From Hymenobacter lapidiphilus (lineage in GTDB: Bacteria; Bacteroidota; Bacteroidia; Cytophagales; Hymenobacteraceae): a stretch of 64,000 bases of DNA. The position numbers and the translations under genes were made by a program. The stretch covers positions 1 through 64,000 of the forward strand of contig NZ_JABKAU010000021.1 of NCBI RefSeq assembly GCF_013377885.1, written 5' to 3'. Of the stretch, positions 25,088 to 33,798 are shown in pieces (the stretch's first letter is position 1; each line of letters starts with the position of its first letter). A model generated the notes under the pieces. It saw only the letters and a list, made by a program, of their open reading frames with translations. It searched no databases and was not told the origin of the DNA.

Positions 25088-26845
25088 ATGCGACAGTTCT
25101 TTAAATACGTGCTCGCCACCATCACCGGCGTTGTCATTCTGAGCATCGTCAGCTCGCTGCTGCTGCTGGCGCTGATTGCCGGGCTGGCCTCGTCGGACAA
25201 AACCATTACCGTGGCCAAAAACTCGGTGCTGGAGCTCAAGCTGGACAAGCCGATTGGCGAGCGGGGCTTCGATAATCCGTTGGCCAGTTTCTCGGGCGGG
25301 CAGACCAGCACGCTGGGGCTGCACGAACTGAAAACCGCCATCCGCCGCGCTACCAAGGACGACGACATTAAGGGCATTTTCCTGAATCTGGAGTTGGTGC
25401 AGGGCGGCATGGCCTCGCTGGAGGAAATCCGCCACGAACTGCTGGAGTTCAAGAAAGGCGGCAAATTCATCGTGAGCTACGCCGATGCGCAGTCGGAGAA
25501 GAGCTACTACTTGGCCTCGGTGGCCGATAAGCTCTACCTCAACCCCCAGGGCACGCTCGAATTCAACGGCCTGAGCTCGGAGCCAACCTACTTCAAAGGC
25601 TTGTTCGATAAGCTGGGCGTGGAGGTGCAGATTTTCCGGGTGGGTACCTACAAGAGCGCCGTCGAGCCTTACTTCCGCACCAGCATGTCCGACTCGGCGC
25701 GGCTGCAGACTTCGACCTTCCTCAACTCGCTCAACAACGCCATGCTGGCCGATGTGGCCGCCAGCCGCAGCATTGCTCCGGCCCGCCTGAAGGTGATTTC
25801 GGACTCGATGCTAGTGCACAACGCCGACGACGCCAAGCGCCTGAAGCTGGTAACCGACCTGGGCTACTACGACCAGGCCACCGACTACATGAAGGGCAAG
25901 CTGGGCCTGAAAAAAGATGCCAAGCTGAGCCTGCTGGCCCTGGGCGACTACGCCAAAAACAACGAGGACGACACCAACAGCAGTAGCAACCGCATTGCCG
26001 TGGTGTACGCCGAGGGCGACATTGTAACCGGCAAAGGCGGTAACAACAGCATCGGCAGCACCCGCTTTGCCGAAGCCATTCGCAAGGCCCGCCTCGATGA
26101 CAACGTGAAGGCCGTGGTGCTGCGCATCAACTCGCCCGGCGGCTCATCGCTGGCTTCCGACATCATCTACCGCGAAGTGATGCTGACCAAGAAAGCCAAG
26201 CCCGTTATTGCCAGCATGTCGGATGTGGCGGCTTCGGGCGGCTACTTCATTGCCATGGGCTGCGACACCATTGTGGCTCACCCCACCACCATCACCGGCT
26301 CGATTGGCGTGTTTGGCGTGCTGCCCAACCTGGGCCCTTTCCTGAGCGACAAAATCGGCATCACGACTGACCGCGTAACCACCGGCGAATTCTCCGACTT
26401 TCCCACCGTAACGCGCGCCCTCACGCCCTACGAGCAGCAGCAGTTTCAGCAGGAAATCAACCGCATCTACGCCGACTTCACCACCAAAGCCGCGGCCGGC
26501 CGCAACATGCCCGTCGAGCGCCTGCGCCGGTTCGCTTCGGGCCGGGTATGGTCGGGTACCGATGCCAAGGCCCGTGGCCTGGTAGATGTGCTGGGCTCGA
26601 TGGACGATGCGTTGCGCATTGCCGCCCGCCGGGCCAAGCTGAAGGAGGGCGAGTACCGCATTCAGCAGCTGCCCCGCCAGAAAACCTTCGCCGAGGAGCT
26701 GTTCAGCTCGTTCGGCGCCGAGGCCCGTCTGCGGGCCGTGAAGGAAGAAATGGGCCCGTTCTACCCCATGTACGTGCAGTACAAGCAGCTCTCGGAGATG
26801 CGTGGCGCCCAGGCCCGCCTGCCCTTCGAGCTGAACGTGCGGTAA
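25088..26845 (+). CDS. sppA: Signal peptide peptidase SppA, long (67K) type
   Basis: A 585-residue membrane protease that degrades cleaved signal peptides. One N-terminal membrane anchor (about 12-34) precedes two tandem S49 domains. The catalytic dyad is Lys189 (VGTYKSAVEPY) in the N-terminal repeat and Ser383 (DVAASGGYFIA) in the C-terminal repeat, as in the E. coli enzyme. INSPGGSSLASD marks the substrate-binding strand. Length matches the long type. A -7 box lies 32 bases upstream; the GC-rich repeat cluster separates it from rarA. A 46-bp hairpin follows its stop and precedes the phosphorylase gene. Confidence 0.95.
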   Translation: MRQFFKYVLATITGVVILSIVSSLLLLALIAGLASSDKTITVAKNSVLELKLDKPIGERGFDNPLASFSGGQTSTLGLHELKTAIRRATKDDDIKGIFLNLELVQGGMASLEEIRHELLEFKKGGKFIVSYADAQSEKSYYLASVADKLYLNPQGTLEFNGLSSEPTYFKGLFDKLGVEVQIFRVGTYKSAVEPYFRTSMSDSARLQTSTFLNSLNNAMLADVAASRSIAPARLKVISDSMLVHNADDAKRLKLVTDLGYYDQATDYMKGKLGLKKDAKLSLLALGDYAKNNEDDTNSSSNRIAVVYAEGDIVTGKGGNNSIGSTRFAEAIRKARLDDNVKAVVLRINSPGGSSLASDIIYREVMLTKKAKPVIASMSDVAASGGYFIAMGCDTIVAHPTTITGSIGVFGVLPNLGPFLSDKIGITTDRVTTGEFSDFPTVTRALTPYEQQQFQQEINRIYADFTTKAAAGRNMPVERLRRFASGRVWSGTDAKARGLVDVLGSMDDALRIAARRAKLKEGEYRIQQLPRQKTFAEELFSSFGAEARLRAVKEEMGPFYPMYVQYKQLSEMRGAQARLPFELNVR

Positions 26846-26868
26846 GGTTGGTTTTTGGCGTGTAGATG

Positions 26869-26986
26869 AACGTCATTCAGAGCGAAGCGAAGAATCTCGC
26901 TTGCTGACATTGCAATAGTAACAAGGGGGTGCCCTTACTTTGCAGTGTCAGCAAGCGAGATTCTTCGCTTCGCTCTGAATGACGTT
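26869..26986. repeat. Long hairpin repeat, GTCATTC-GAGCGAAGC family
   Basis: Arms 26869-26914 and 26941-26986 (46 bp each, one mismatch) with a 26-base loop. The arms contain AACGTCATTCAGAGCGAAGC and AGAATCTCGCTTGCTGACA. It lies between sppA and the purine nucleoside phosphorylase gene, 15 bases ahead of the phosphorylase start codon. Confidence 0.9.
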
Positions 26987-27001
26987 TTATCAAAAATCAG
27001 C

Positions 27002-27820
27002 ATGCAGCAACTCCACGAAGCCACCGCTTACCTCCAGAAAACCCTGCAGGACTTCCGCCCCGAGGCGGGCATCATCCTCGGCACCGGGCTGGGCGCGCTG
27101 GCCAACGAAATTGAGGTGGCGCACCGCTTCAGCTACGCCGATATTCCGCACTTCCCGGTTTCGACGGTGGAAAGCCATGCCGGCGAGCTGCTGGCGGGCA
27201 CGCTGGCGGGCAAAAAGGTACTCGTCATGCACGGGCGGTTCCACTTCTACGAAGGCTACAGCATGCAGCAGGTGGTGTTTCCGGTGCGCGTGATGAAGCT
27301 GCTGGGCATCCGCAACCTGTTCGTTAGCAACGCCAGCGGCGGCATCAACCCCGACTACGACTACGCCGACCTGATGCTGCTCGAAGACCACATCAACTTG
27401 CAGCCTACCAACCCGCTCGTAGGCCAAAACCTCGACGAGCTGGGCCCGCGCTTCCCCGATATGCTGGAGCCCTACGACCTGCGCCTGTTGAGCCTCGCCG
27501 AGGAGGCGGCCCGCGACCTGGGCCTGAGCCAGTATATGCGCCGCGGCGTGTACGCCAGCCTGCCCGGCCCCATGCTCGAAACGCCCGCCGAATACCGTTA
27601 CCTGCGCACCATCGGGGCCGATGCCGTGGGCATGAGCACGGTGCCCGAGGTAATTGCCGCCGTCCAGATGGGCCTGCCGGTGCTGGCCGTGTCGGTCATC
27701 ACCGATCTGTGCGCCCCCGGCAAGCTCAAAAAGGTCAACATCGCCGACATCCTGGCTACCGCTGCCACCGCCGAGCCCCGGCTCACGGCCCTGATTAAGG
27801 CTGTGCTGGGGAAGCTGTAA
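27002..27820 (+). CDS. Purine-nucleoside phosphorylase (trimeric type)
   Basis: A 272-residue enzyme that cleaves purine nucleosides with phosphate to give the base and ribose-1-phosphate. Motifs: GIILGTGLGALANEI (phosphate loop, about residues 23-37), ESHAGELLAGTL, VMHGRFHFYEGYS, LFVSNASGGINPDY, GVYASLPGPMLETPAEYR, and DAVGMSTVPEVIAA. Length and motifs fit the mammalian-like, trimeric PNP class. The frame opens 57 bases earlier, but that part lies within the hairpin repeat; ATG 27002 is chosen. It may be read from a promoter inside the repeat loop (a TACTTTG-like sequence). Confidence 0.95.
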   Translation: MQQLHEATAYLQKTLQDFRPEAGIILGTGLGALANEIEVAHRFSYADIPHFPVSTVESHAGELLAGTLAGKKVLVMHGRFHFYEGYSMQQVVFPVRVMKLLGIRNLFVSNASGGINPDYDYADLMLLEDHINLQPTNPLVGQNLDELGPRFPDMLEPYDLRLLSLAEEAARDLGLSQYMRRGVYASLPGPMLETPAEYRYLRTIGADAVGMSTVPEVIAAVQMGLPVLAVSVITDLCAPGKLKKVNIADILATAATAEPRLTALIKAVLGKL

Positions 27821-27854
27821 GGGCGGTTGTCGGCTCCGGGCATGGCTTACTTAC

Positions 27855-27898
27855 CCTGAAAGCCCCTGATATCGGCACGGAAGTTAGGGGCTTTCAGG
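27855..27898 (+). terminator. Hairpin terminator
   Basis: CCTGAAAGCCCCT pairs with AGGGGCTTTCAGG around an 18-base loop between the convergent phosphorylase and lipoprotein genes. Confidence 0.75.
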
Positions 27899-27942
27899 TT
27901 AAGTGGAGCGTGGCGGGGAGCGCCAGCGGGTGGAGTGTCACT

Positions 27943-28362
27943 CTATCGCACGGTTTTAAACATAAAAGACCCCGCTGGGCCGCCCCGGTCGCGGTAGAGG
28001 AACAAAGATTCTGCATTGATGGCTTCCACGTAGAAATCCTGCTGGTCGCCTGTGGGGTCGGTAAGGTGGAGCCGACGGTTATGGGAGCCGGTGAGTTTCC
28101 AGGTGCCGGCCGTTTCAGAGCTGTTGCTGAGCAGAATGCGGCGGTAGCTGCTGTCGGGGGCGAAGCGCAACGCAAACCGGTCTTTGATGGAGTCGGCCCT
28201 GGTTATCTGGCCGGCGGTTTTATACTCACTTAGATACCAAGTGCCGGCTTGGGTGAAGGCGGCCACCGTTATGACTGGCTGCGGTAAGTCTTCTTCGCAC
28301 TGCGACGCCACCAAGGGCAGGGTCATCAGACCAAGTATGGCGGCTACGGTAGGGTTACGCAT
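27943..28362 (-). CDS. Small lipocalin-like secreted protein or lipoprotein
   Basis: A 139-residue protein. N-terminal signal peptide ends LPLVASQC, so it is probably a lipoprotein with Cys22, although the lipobox is weak. The remainder is beta-rich with GTWYLSEYKTAGQ, TRADSIKDRFALRF, GTWKLTGSHNRRLHL and ESLFLYRDR, a pattern like calycin/lipocalin-type stress-response lipoproteins (two 'G-x-W' strands). No function can be given. The ATG at 28362 precedes the signal; longer frames upstream are not signal-like. Confidence 0.72.
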   Translation of the reverse strand: MRNPTVAAILGLMTLPLVASQCEEDLPQPVITVAAFTQAGTWYLSEYKTAGQITRADSIKDRFALRFAPDSSYRRILLSNSSETAGTWKLTGSHNRRLHLTDPTGDQQDFYVEAINAESLFLYRDRGGPAGSFMFKTVR

Positions 28363-28548
28363 GGCTAAGGTGCAGTGGGTTATGTTGAGGAGCCGGGCAG
28401 CAGGGCAAAGGTGGCAATCTGACGGCAATCCGGCGCAAAAAAGAAAACACCCGCCAATGACGGGTGCCTTCCTGCGTATCTCCACAACCAAACCGGGAGA
28501 AAAAAGTAAGGTGGCCGGTTGCAGCCGGCCGCCTAATCACTGCGAAGC

Positions 28549-29109
28549 TTAGCGCACTGTGGTCGGAAACACCACTTCCACATCGGTGCTGCCGGGGGCG
28601 AAGGTGCCGTTTTTGGCACCGGGCTGATGACGGAGCGTGACTTTGAGCGTGCCCGAGGCGCTACCCGTCGTTATAAGGCGGGTTTGCAGGCCTACCTCTA
28701 GGTTATTCTGGTCCTTGTCGGTGCGCGTTACGGTCACCAAGTTGGCCGGGGCCGGCTCAAACACCAGTAGGTGCTCATCGGCTTCGGCCCGCACTTCGGC
28801 CGAGATGTCGGTGGCTGGGTTTTTGGTTTCGTCGAGCAACGTAACGACGCCGGTGTAAGTAGTGTTGGGTGCCAGGTTCAGGCTGCCGATAACAGGTGCG
28901 GAGCCCCCGTCGCCATCCAAGTCGCGGTAGCTCACGGTTACCGGTGCCCCGCCGCTCAAGGGGGTCAGCGTGTAGGTAACGGTGGTAATCTGCTCGTTAT
29001 CCTCGTCGGGCGTGGGGTCGTCATTATCCGAGCAGGCGCTGAACAACGGCGCGGTGGCCAGCATCGAGAGCATCAATAGGCGGGCGGGGGTGTGCAACAG
29101 GTTTTTCAT
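28549..29109 (-). CDS. Lipoprotein of the TonB-receptor-linked 'type 1 periplasmic binding fold' class
   Basis: A 186-residue lipoprotein: signal peptide ending FSAC (Cys26) then an Asp/Glu-rich linker (SDNDDPTPDEDNEQ). The rest is a beta-sandwich: TYTLTPLSGGAPVTVSYRD, then LNLAPNTTYTGVVTLLDE, then LVTVTRTDKDQNNLEVG, then LKVTLRHQPGAKNG. I recognise it as the kind of lipoprotein usually encoded directly downstream of metal-related TonB receptors in Bacteroidota, with a plausible job at the cell surface as a partner of the receptor. It follows the receptor gene by 94 bases on the same strand. Confidence 0.75.
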   Translation of the reverse strand: MKNLLHTPARLLMLSMLATAPLFSACSDNDDPTPDEDNEQITTVTYTLTPLSGGAPVTVSYRDLDGDGGSAPVIGSLNLAPNTTYTGVVTLLDETKNPATDISAEVRAEADEHLLVFEPAPANLVTVTRTDKDQNNLEVGLQTRLITTGSASGTLKVTLRHQPGAKNGTFAPGSTDVEVVFPTTVR

Positions 29110-29203
29110 GGTAAAAAGGAATAAAGGGTGAAGTTTTGAAAAGGAGTTTTTGGAGAAAAAAACAAGGTCGAAAGCTTGTGCTACCGGGCTGTCGGCCAAC
29201 AAC

Positions 29204-31621
29204 TCAGAAAGCCAGCGGCACACGCACGCGTAGCGTCACGTTGCGGCCCATCTCGTCGGCGAAGTAGCGGTAGCGGTTGAGGTAGTCGCGGTAGCGGTGG
29301 TTGAGCAAGTTGGAGCCGGCCACGCTTACTTCGAGCGGCAGGCGGCCCCAGTGCAGCGTGGTACCGGCCTGCAGGCCCAGCAGCGCGTAGCCGGCGGGTG
29401 GGGCCTTGTAGTCGCGGGCGGCATAGTTGTCCGGTACGCGGGTCTGGCGGGCTACCGCGCTGCCGCCCAACTGCACGTAACGCTGGCTCAGGCTCCCGCC
29501 CGGCTGGTCGGCAAAATCATGGCGCACCGCTATTTCGGCCCGGTCGGCAGGCATCAAAATCTGCCATTCATCGGCGCGGGTGTCGCGGGCGCGCACCACC
29601 GAGCCCTTGGCCGTCAGCAGCCAGCGCGGGGCCAGTTGGTAGCTGCCCGTTATATCAGCGCCGCGCAGCGTGGCATCGGTTTGTTGGTACTGCCGGCTGA
29701 TGAGCGCGCCCCGAATGGTAACTACGGGCGGTAAAATGGGCACCTGGTAGATGAAGTCGGTGATGCGCGTCTGGTAGAGTGTGATTTCGCCGTTCAGGCG
29801 CGGATTGTTGTGCCAGGTGGCCGTCAGGCCTACGTTCAGAGCCGTTTCGGGTACCAGCGCACCGTTGCCGGGCACCAGGTCGTAGCCCAACTCGTACTGG
29901 GCATTGTGCACGCCGTCGCTGAACCGCTCGTTGGCGGCCGGGGCGCGGCGCGTGAGGCCGGTAGCCAGGTTGAGGGTCAGGTGAGCGGTTGGGTCGAAGG
30001 TGGCTCCCAGCGAGGCGGCCGGGGTGGTGTACTGAAACCGGCTGCGGTCCACGAAAAACACGCCGTTGGCATCCCGGTCGCCGCGCCGTACCTGTAAGTC
30101 GCGCCGGTCGAGGCGGGCCCCGGCTTCCAGCAGCCACTTGTCTTTCTGCCAGCGTTCAATCCAGAAAGCTCCTCCACTTGTGCTGGTGTAAAAGGGGATG
30201 AACTGCCGGCTGCCGGGCGTGTAGCGGTTGGCCTGGTAGGTGCCGGCCAGGCCCACGCTACCCGTAAAATTGCGCCAGGGCCGGTGCTCCCAGAGCAACT
30301 CGGCGGTGCTGGTGCGGTTGGTGTAGCTGAGTTCGGGCAGGTTGCGGGCAGCCAGGTTGTTGTTGCGGGGGCGGTTACGGTCGTACTCGTCGCGGTAGTC
30401 AATCTGCTGGCCCAGGGTAGCCGACAGCCGGCCCGCCGAACCGGTGCGTATGAAGCCCGTGAGCCGGCCCAAATCGTGGCGCACCTGTTGGTAGGCCCGG
30501 TTTATGGCATAGCTGAAACCCCCGGTTTCCAGGGGTCGGGCCCGGGCAATGGCCCGCACCAAGTCGGAGGGGTTGCCCACCTCGGCGGCCGGCAGAATCC
30601 CGAGTTGGGTGTGAAACTGACTGTAAAATACGTCGAGCCCGTAGCTGTCTTTGCGCCAGCCGGCGGCGGCCGAAAAGCTGTATTCTGAGAACCCCGAGTT
30701 GCGCAGGTAGTAGCCGGGCGCCCGCATGGTACCGGCCCGCCTGGCCGTACCCTGCACCCGCCAGCTGAGGGCCGGCAGCTGGTGCAGGTTGCCTTCCAGC
30801 ATTCCCGAAGCAGCACCCATGCCGTTGTTGGTTATACCCACCAAGTGTAGTTCGGCACCGGTGCCTGCCGAGTCGCGCAGGGGCTTGGGTTCCACCAGCA
30901 CTACGCCCCCAATGGCGTCGGACCCATACCTGACGCTGGCCGCGCCCTTCACCACCGTCAGGCGGGAGGCACTGAACGGGTCGATTTCGGGGCCGTGGTC
31001 CTGGCCCCATTGCTGGCCTTCCTGCCGCACCCCATTGTTGAGGATGGTGAGGCGGTTGGAGTGCAGCCCATGAATCATCGGCTTGAAAATGCTCGGACCC
31101 GTCTGGATGGCCGTTACACCCGCAATATTCTGCAGTGCCTCGCCCAGCGTTTCCCCGCGGGTTTGTTGCAACTCCTGCCCACTGAGCGTGGCCGTAGGCT
31201 GGCTCACGGGGGCTGTTACCCGCTCGCCGCGGATATTGGCCCCGCGCAACATAACTGCATTGGGGTGCAGCCGGAAGTCGCGGACTACGGCCCGGTCCAC
31301 GCGTAGTTCGGTCGTTTCGGGTTCGTAGCCCACAAACGTTACCCGTACATGGTAGAGGCCGGGGCAGAGGTGGAAATGAAAGTTGCCCGCGTTATCGGTC
31401 TGGGTAGCCTGCTGGGTTTCGAGCAGCACCACTGTTGCGCCCGGCAGGTCGGCCCGCGACTCATGGTCGGCCACGCGGCCGCTCAACGACAGCGCACAGG
31501 CTTCGGCAAGCGCCGGCACCTGGGCCTGGGCTGGCGGCCGTGTGCCCGCCATGCCCAGCACGAGCAGTAGGCTCAGCCACAGCCGGGGCAACTCCGGGCT
31601 GCCCGGAATTCGGATACGCAT
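29204..31621 (-). CDS. TonB-dependent receptor, probable metal (zinc) uptake
   Basis: An 805-residue outer-membrane receptor. Signal peptide about 1-34; CarboxypepD_reg-like domain (about 45-120, with GATVVLLETQQATQTDNAGNF); plug (about 135-245); beta-barrel to the C-terminal Phe. The plug has HGLHSNRLTILNNGVR (residues 184-199), then EGQQWGQDHGPEIDPF (201-216). That GQQWGxDHGPEI signature is what I associate with zinc-type (ZnuD-like) receptors of Bacteroidota, and the divergent Fur/Zur regulator and His-rich small protein support a metal role. It shares the downstream lipoprotein. Confidence 0.85.
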   Translation of the reverse strand: MRIRIPGSPELPRLWLSLLLVLGMAGTRPPAQAQVPALAEACALSLSGRVADHESRADLPGATVVLLETQQATQTDNAGNFHFHLCPGLYHVRVTFVGYEPETTELRVDRAVVRDFRLHPNAVMLRGANIRGERVTAPVSQPTATLSGQELQQTRGETLGEALQNIAGVTAIQTGPSIFKPMIHGLHSNRLTILNNGVRQEGQQWGQDHGPEIDPFSASRLTVVKGAASVRYGSDAIGGVVLVEPKPLRDSAGTGAELHLVGITNNGMGAASGMLEGNLHQLPALSWRVQGTARRAGTMRAPGYYLRNSGFSEYSFSAAAGWRKDSYGLDVFYSQFHTQLGILPAAEVGNPSDLVRAIARARPLETGGFSYAINRAYQQVRHDLGRLTGFIRTGSAGRLSATLGQQIDYRDEYDRNRPRNNNLAARNLPELSYTNRTSTAELLWEHRPWRNFTGSVGLAGTYQANRYTPGSRQFIPFYTSTSGGAFWIERWQKDKWLLEAGARLDRRDLQVRRGDRDANGVFFVDRSRFQYTTPAASLGATFDPTAHLTLNLATGLTRRAPAANERFSDGVHNAQYELGYDLVPGNGALVPETALNVGLTATWHNNPRLNGEITLYQTRITDFIYQVPILPPVVTIRGALISRQYQQTDATLRGADITGSYQLAPRWLLTAKGSVVRARDTRADEWQILMPADRAEIAVRHDFADQPGGSLSQRYVQLGGSAVARQTRVPDNYAARDYKAPPAGYALLGLQAGTTLHWGRLPLEVSVAGSNLLNHRYRDYLNRYRYFADEMGRNVTLRVRVPLAF

Positions 31622-31789
31622 GAAATAGGGAAGGGAAGCCGGGGAATATAAAACCGGCCGTCGGGGGAAGCAGGGCTTCGGATAGAAGCAAGCGTGCTTA
31701 CAGTTGGGAAACAGTTGTTTGCCTGTGCCCGCTGCTCATCGGAAAATTATCCGGAGCAGGTACCATAGCGCCACCAACAGGCCGCTGAA

Positions 31790-32131
31790 CTATATCCGGT
31801 GGGGCGGGCCGCGCGAGTCGGCGGCCGGGGTGCGGGCATCCTGCCAGGCGGGCAGTACGGCCGCGGAAGCCGGCACTTGGTAAGCGGCAAATACAAGCGG
31901 CAACTCAACTGGCGCGCTTGCTTGGAATGGCACGTGACAGAAGTTGTCGACGATGCAGTGCTTGTGCTCGGCACTGAGCACAGTTTTGCCGTGTAGCTCC
32001 CCGGGAGCCAAGCTGGGCTCCTCGGTGGTGTGCTCGTGTGCGTGCAGGTTCAGTACCCACGCCTCCGGCAGCAGAACCCGCGTAAAGCAGATCAGCAGCA
32101 ACAGGGCCAGTCGGGAACGAAGAGTTTGCAC
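31790..32131 (-). CDS. Small His/Cys-rich exported protein (HYC_CC_PP-like)
   Basis: A protein of about 113 residues from the GTG at 32131. A hydrophobic segment (LALLLLICFTRVLLPEAWVL) at the N-terminus is followed by HAHEHTTEEP and by HKHCIVDNFCHVPFQ, a His/Cys cluster resembling the HYC_CC_PP-type small proteins seen next to metal-related TonB receptors in Bacteroidota. It probably binds a metal at the envelope. The open frame continues upstream to 32227, but a perfect -7 box (TATATTTG) overlaps that part, so the GTG or the TTG six bases earlier is likelier. It lies between the TonB receptor and the divergent Fur gene. Confidence 0.65.
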   Translation of the reverse strand: MQTLRSRLALLLLICFTRVLLPEAWVLNLHAHEHTTEEPSLAPGELHGKTVLSAEHKHCIVDNFCHVPFQASAPVELPLVFAAYQVPASAAVLPAWQDARTPAADSRGPPHRI

Positions 32132-32155
32132 GTGCAACAGTGTAGCTTGTTGGGC

Positions 32156-32163
32156 CAAATATA
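32156..32163 (-). promoter_or_regulatory. -7 element (TATATTTG) for the metal-locus transcript
   Basis: Perfect TAnnTTTG on the minus strand, 25 bases upstream of the chosen GTG of the His/Cys-rich gene and likely the start of the transcript continuing into the TonB receptor. No TTG at the usual distance. Forward strand nearby shows CCGAATATCGG, a short palindrome that could be an operator. Confidence 0.5.
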
Positions 32164-32211
32164 ATACCGAATATCGGACTTTGCCCACTGATCGGGTTTC
32201 GAGCCGGCCTA

Positions 32212-32241
32212 TTGGGCCCAGCTGCAACTTTGTTACTTTTG
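32212..32241 (+). promoter_or_regulatory. Promoter for the Fur-family regulator
   Basis: TTG at 32212-32214 and TACTTTTG at 32234-32241, spaced by 19 bases: a textbook Bacteroidota promoter, 60 bases before the fur start codon. Confidence 0.65.
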
Positions 32242-32301
32242 TAGTTATTCGCCCGGCATGCTCGCTCCGGCCTGCAGCCAGGTATTTATCCTTCCATCCC
32301 C

Positions 32302-32736
32302 ATGCCTACCGCCGCCGACCGACTTGTTCGAACCCTGAGCCAACACGGCTTGCGCCAGACACCCGTACGCCGAAGCGTATTGCAGGTGCTGGCTGATGCC
32401 GCCTTCGCACTGTCGGGTAGTGAGATAGAGCAGCAGTTGCCTGCCGGTACCGACCGCATCACACTCTACCGCACCCTCAAATCGTTCGAAGAAAGTGGGC
32501 TGATTCATCGGGTCATCGATTCCACCGACGTTGTTCGCTACGCCGCCTGCTCGATTGAGTGCAGCGCCAAGGCCCACTTCGATAACCATGTGCATTTCAA
32601 ATGCACCATCTGCCAGCATATCTACTGTCTCAACCAGGTCGCCATTCCGGCCGTTACGCTGCCCGCCCAGTTCCAGGTCGTCAGCCGCGACTACTTGCTG
32701 GCGGGTGTATGCCGCGAGTGCCAGCCGGCTGTATAG
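32302..32736 (+). CDS. Fur-family metalloregulator, probably Zur
   Basis: A 144-residue repressor. Winged helix at the N-terminus (about 5-75: RQTPVRRSVLQVL, ITLYRTLKSFEESGLIHR) and a dimerisation/metal domain (about 80-140) with HFDNHVHFKCTIC, then CREC near the C-terminus (structural zinc site Cys pairs). It sits divergently from the TonB receptor unit with metal-locus promoters back to back, so local control is very likely. The context of a ZnuD-like receptor suggests Zur rather than iron Fur, but the metal cannot be read from sequence alone. Confidence 0.9.
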   Translation: MPTAADRLVRTLSQHGLRQTPVRRSVLQVLADAAFALSGSEIEQQLPAGTDRITLYRTLKSFEESGLIHRVIDSTDVVRYAACSIECSAKAHFDNHVHFKCTICQHIYCLNQVAIPAVTLPAQFQVVSRDYLLAGVCRECQPAV

Positions 32737-32882
32737 CACTGCTGCATCAACCCCATAACCAACACCATTACCCACACAGGAGTACCACTGAACTCGTGCG
32801 GGGGCGCTTTATGAGGAAGGAAAGCGGAAGCGTGCTACTGCTGGACGAAGACGCTACACTCAGCCGCTACGCCGCTGTCACC

Positions 32883-32916
32883 GGCTCCCGACTCTACAGA
32901 GTCGGGAGCCGTTTTT
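32883..32916. terminator. Terminator hairpin
   Basis: GGCTCCCGACTCT pairs with AGAGTCGGGAGCC, with a following TTTTT on the plus strand. It stops fur transcription and lies ahead of the convergent DUF4249 gene. Confidence 0.8.
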
Positions 32917-32922
32917 ACGTTA

Positions 32923-33792
32923 TCAGCGCACAATTACGGTGCGTCGGTCGTAGCTGAGCACCGTGAATACGCCTAACCCACCTTCCACGGTACTGCGGAT
33001 GCCGGCCGGTTGCGAGAAGGGGTTGCCATTAGCGTTTCGCGCATCTTCCACCGACTCCAGAAAGTTGTTGTAGGCTTGGTCTAGGTGGAAAAGGGTAACG
33101 ACCACCGTATCGTTGGGGCGGAAGCGGTAGCTGGTGCCGAGCGTGAATTCTTCGCCATTGTTGAGGCGGTCCTGCACGACAAACTCGCTCTCGGGGTTGT
33201 CGTTGATGCTGTCCTTATGGATCATCAGCCGGTAGAAGTTGAGCGGGGTGGCCGGGTCGCGGAAACGGGTCAGAATCAGGGCCTCGCGGAATTCGGGCTC
33301 CCGGTCGTTGAACTGCCACTCCACCGTATCGATGGGGATGCGGCCGGGCATGGTGGCCGTACCCGTTACGCGCCGGCCCTTGTTGTCGGTTACTTCGAGC
33401 TGAAACCGCTGGCCCGGCTGGGGGCTTAGCGGACGGGTGCCGATGTGGGTGTAGGCTTTGCCCGTGCGCCGGTCGAGGCCCGGGGCGAAGCGCAGGTTTT
33501 CGCGGCTGCCGTCGGGCAGCGTCAGTGTAACGGCTACTTCGGTGGGAACGGTGGGGGTGGGGGCACTCAGGTAGGGCACCGACTCGGTGACGGTGAGACG
33601 CGGCACCTGCCCGTTTTCCAGGTAGGCCTCCACTACCAGCTGGGCCGGCAGCACCGGCAGCACTACGTCAATATCCTTCTGCAGCCCGCAGCCGGCCAGC
33701 CCGCCCGCCAGCCCGGCCAGCGTAAGGCCCGTGGCCAGCAGCCCGGCCCGCGCCGAGCACAACATGCGCGAAACCTTATCAGTATGCCTCAT
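32923..33792 (-). CDS. DUF4249 lipoprotein
   Basis: A 289-residue lipoprotein with signal peptide ending GLAGCG (lipobox Cys, about residue 35). DUF4249 signature: QLVVEAYLENGQVPRLTVTES near the mature N-terminus and a C-terminal FTVLSYDRRTVIVR after an NFLESVEDARNANGNPF segment. The family is encoded with TonB receptors, as here: six bases separate it from the receptor stop on the same strand. DUF4249 lipoproteins are thought to be periplasmic or surface partners for receptor substrate capture, with the cargo unknown. Confidence 0.9.
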   Translation of the reverse strand: MRHTDKVSRMLCSARAGLLATGLTLAGLAGGLAGCGLQKDIDVVLPVLPAQLVVEAYLENGQVPRLTVTESVPYLSAPTPTVPTEVAVTLTLPDGSRENLRFAPGLDRRTGKAYTHIGTRPLSPQPGQRFQLEVTDNKGRRVTGTATMPGRIPIDTVEWQFNDREPEFREALILTRFRDPATPLNFYRLMIHKDSINDNPESEFVVQDRLNNGEEFTLGTSYRFRPNDTVVVTLFHLDQAYNNFLESVEDARNANGNPFSQPAGIRSTVEGGLGVFTVLSYDRRTVIVR

Positions 33793-33798
33793 CCGTGC

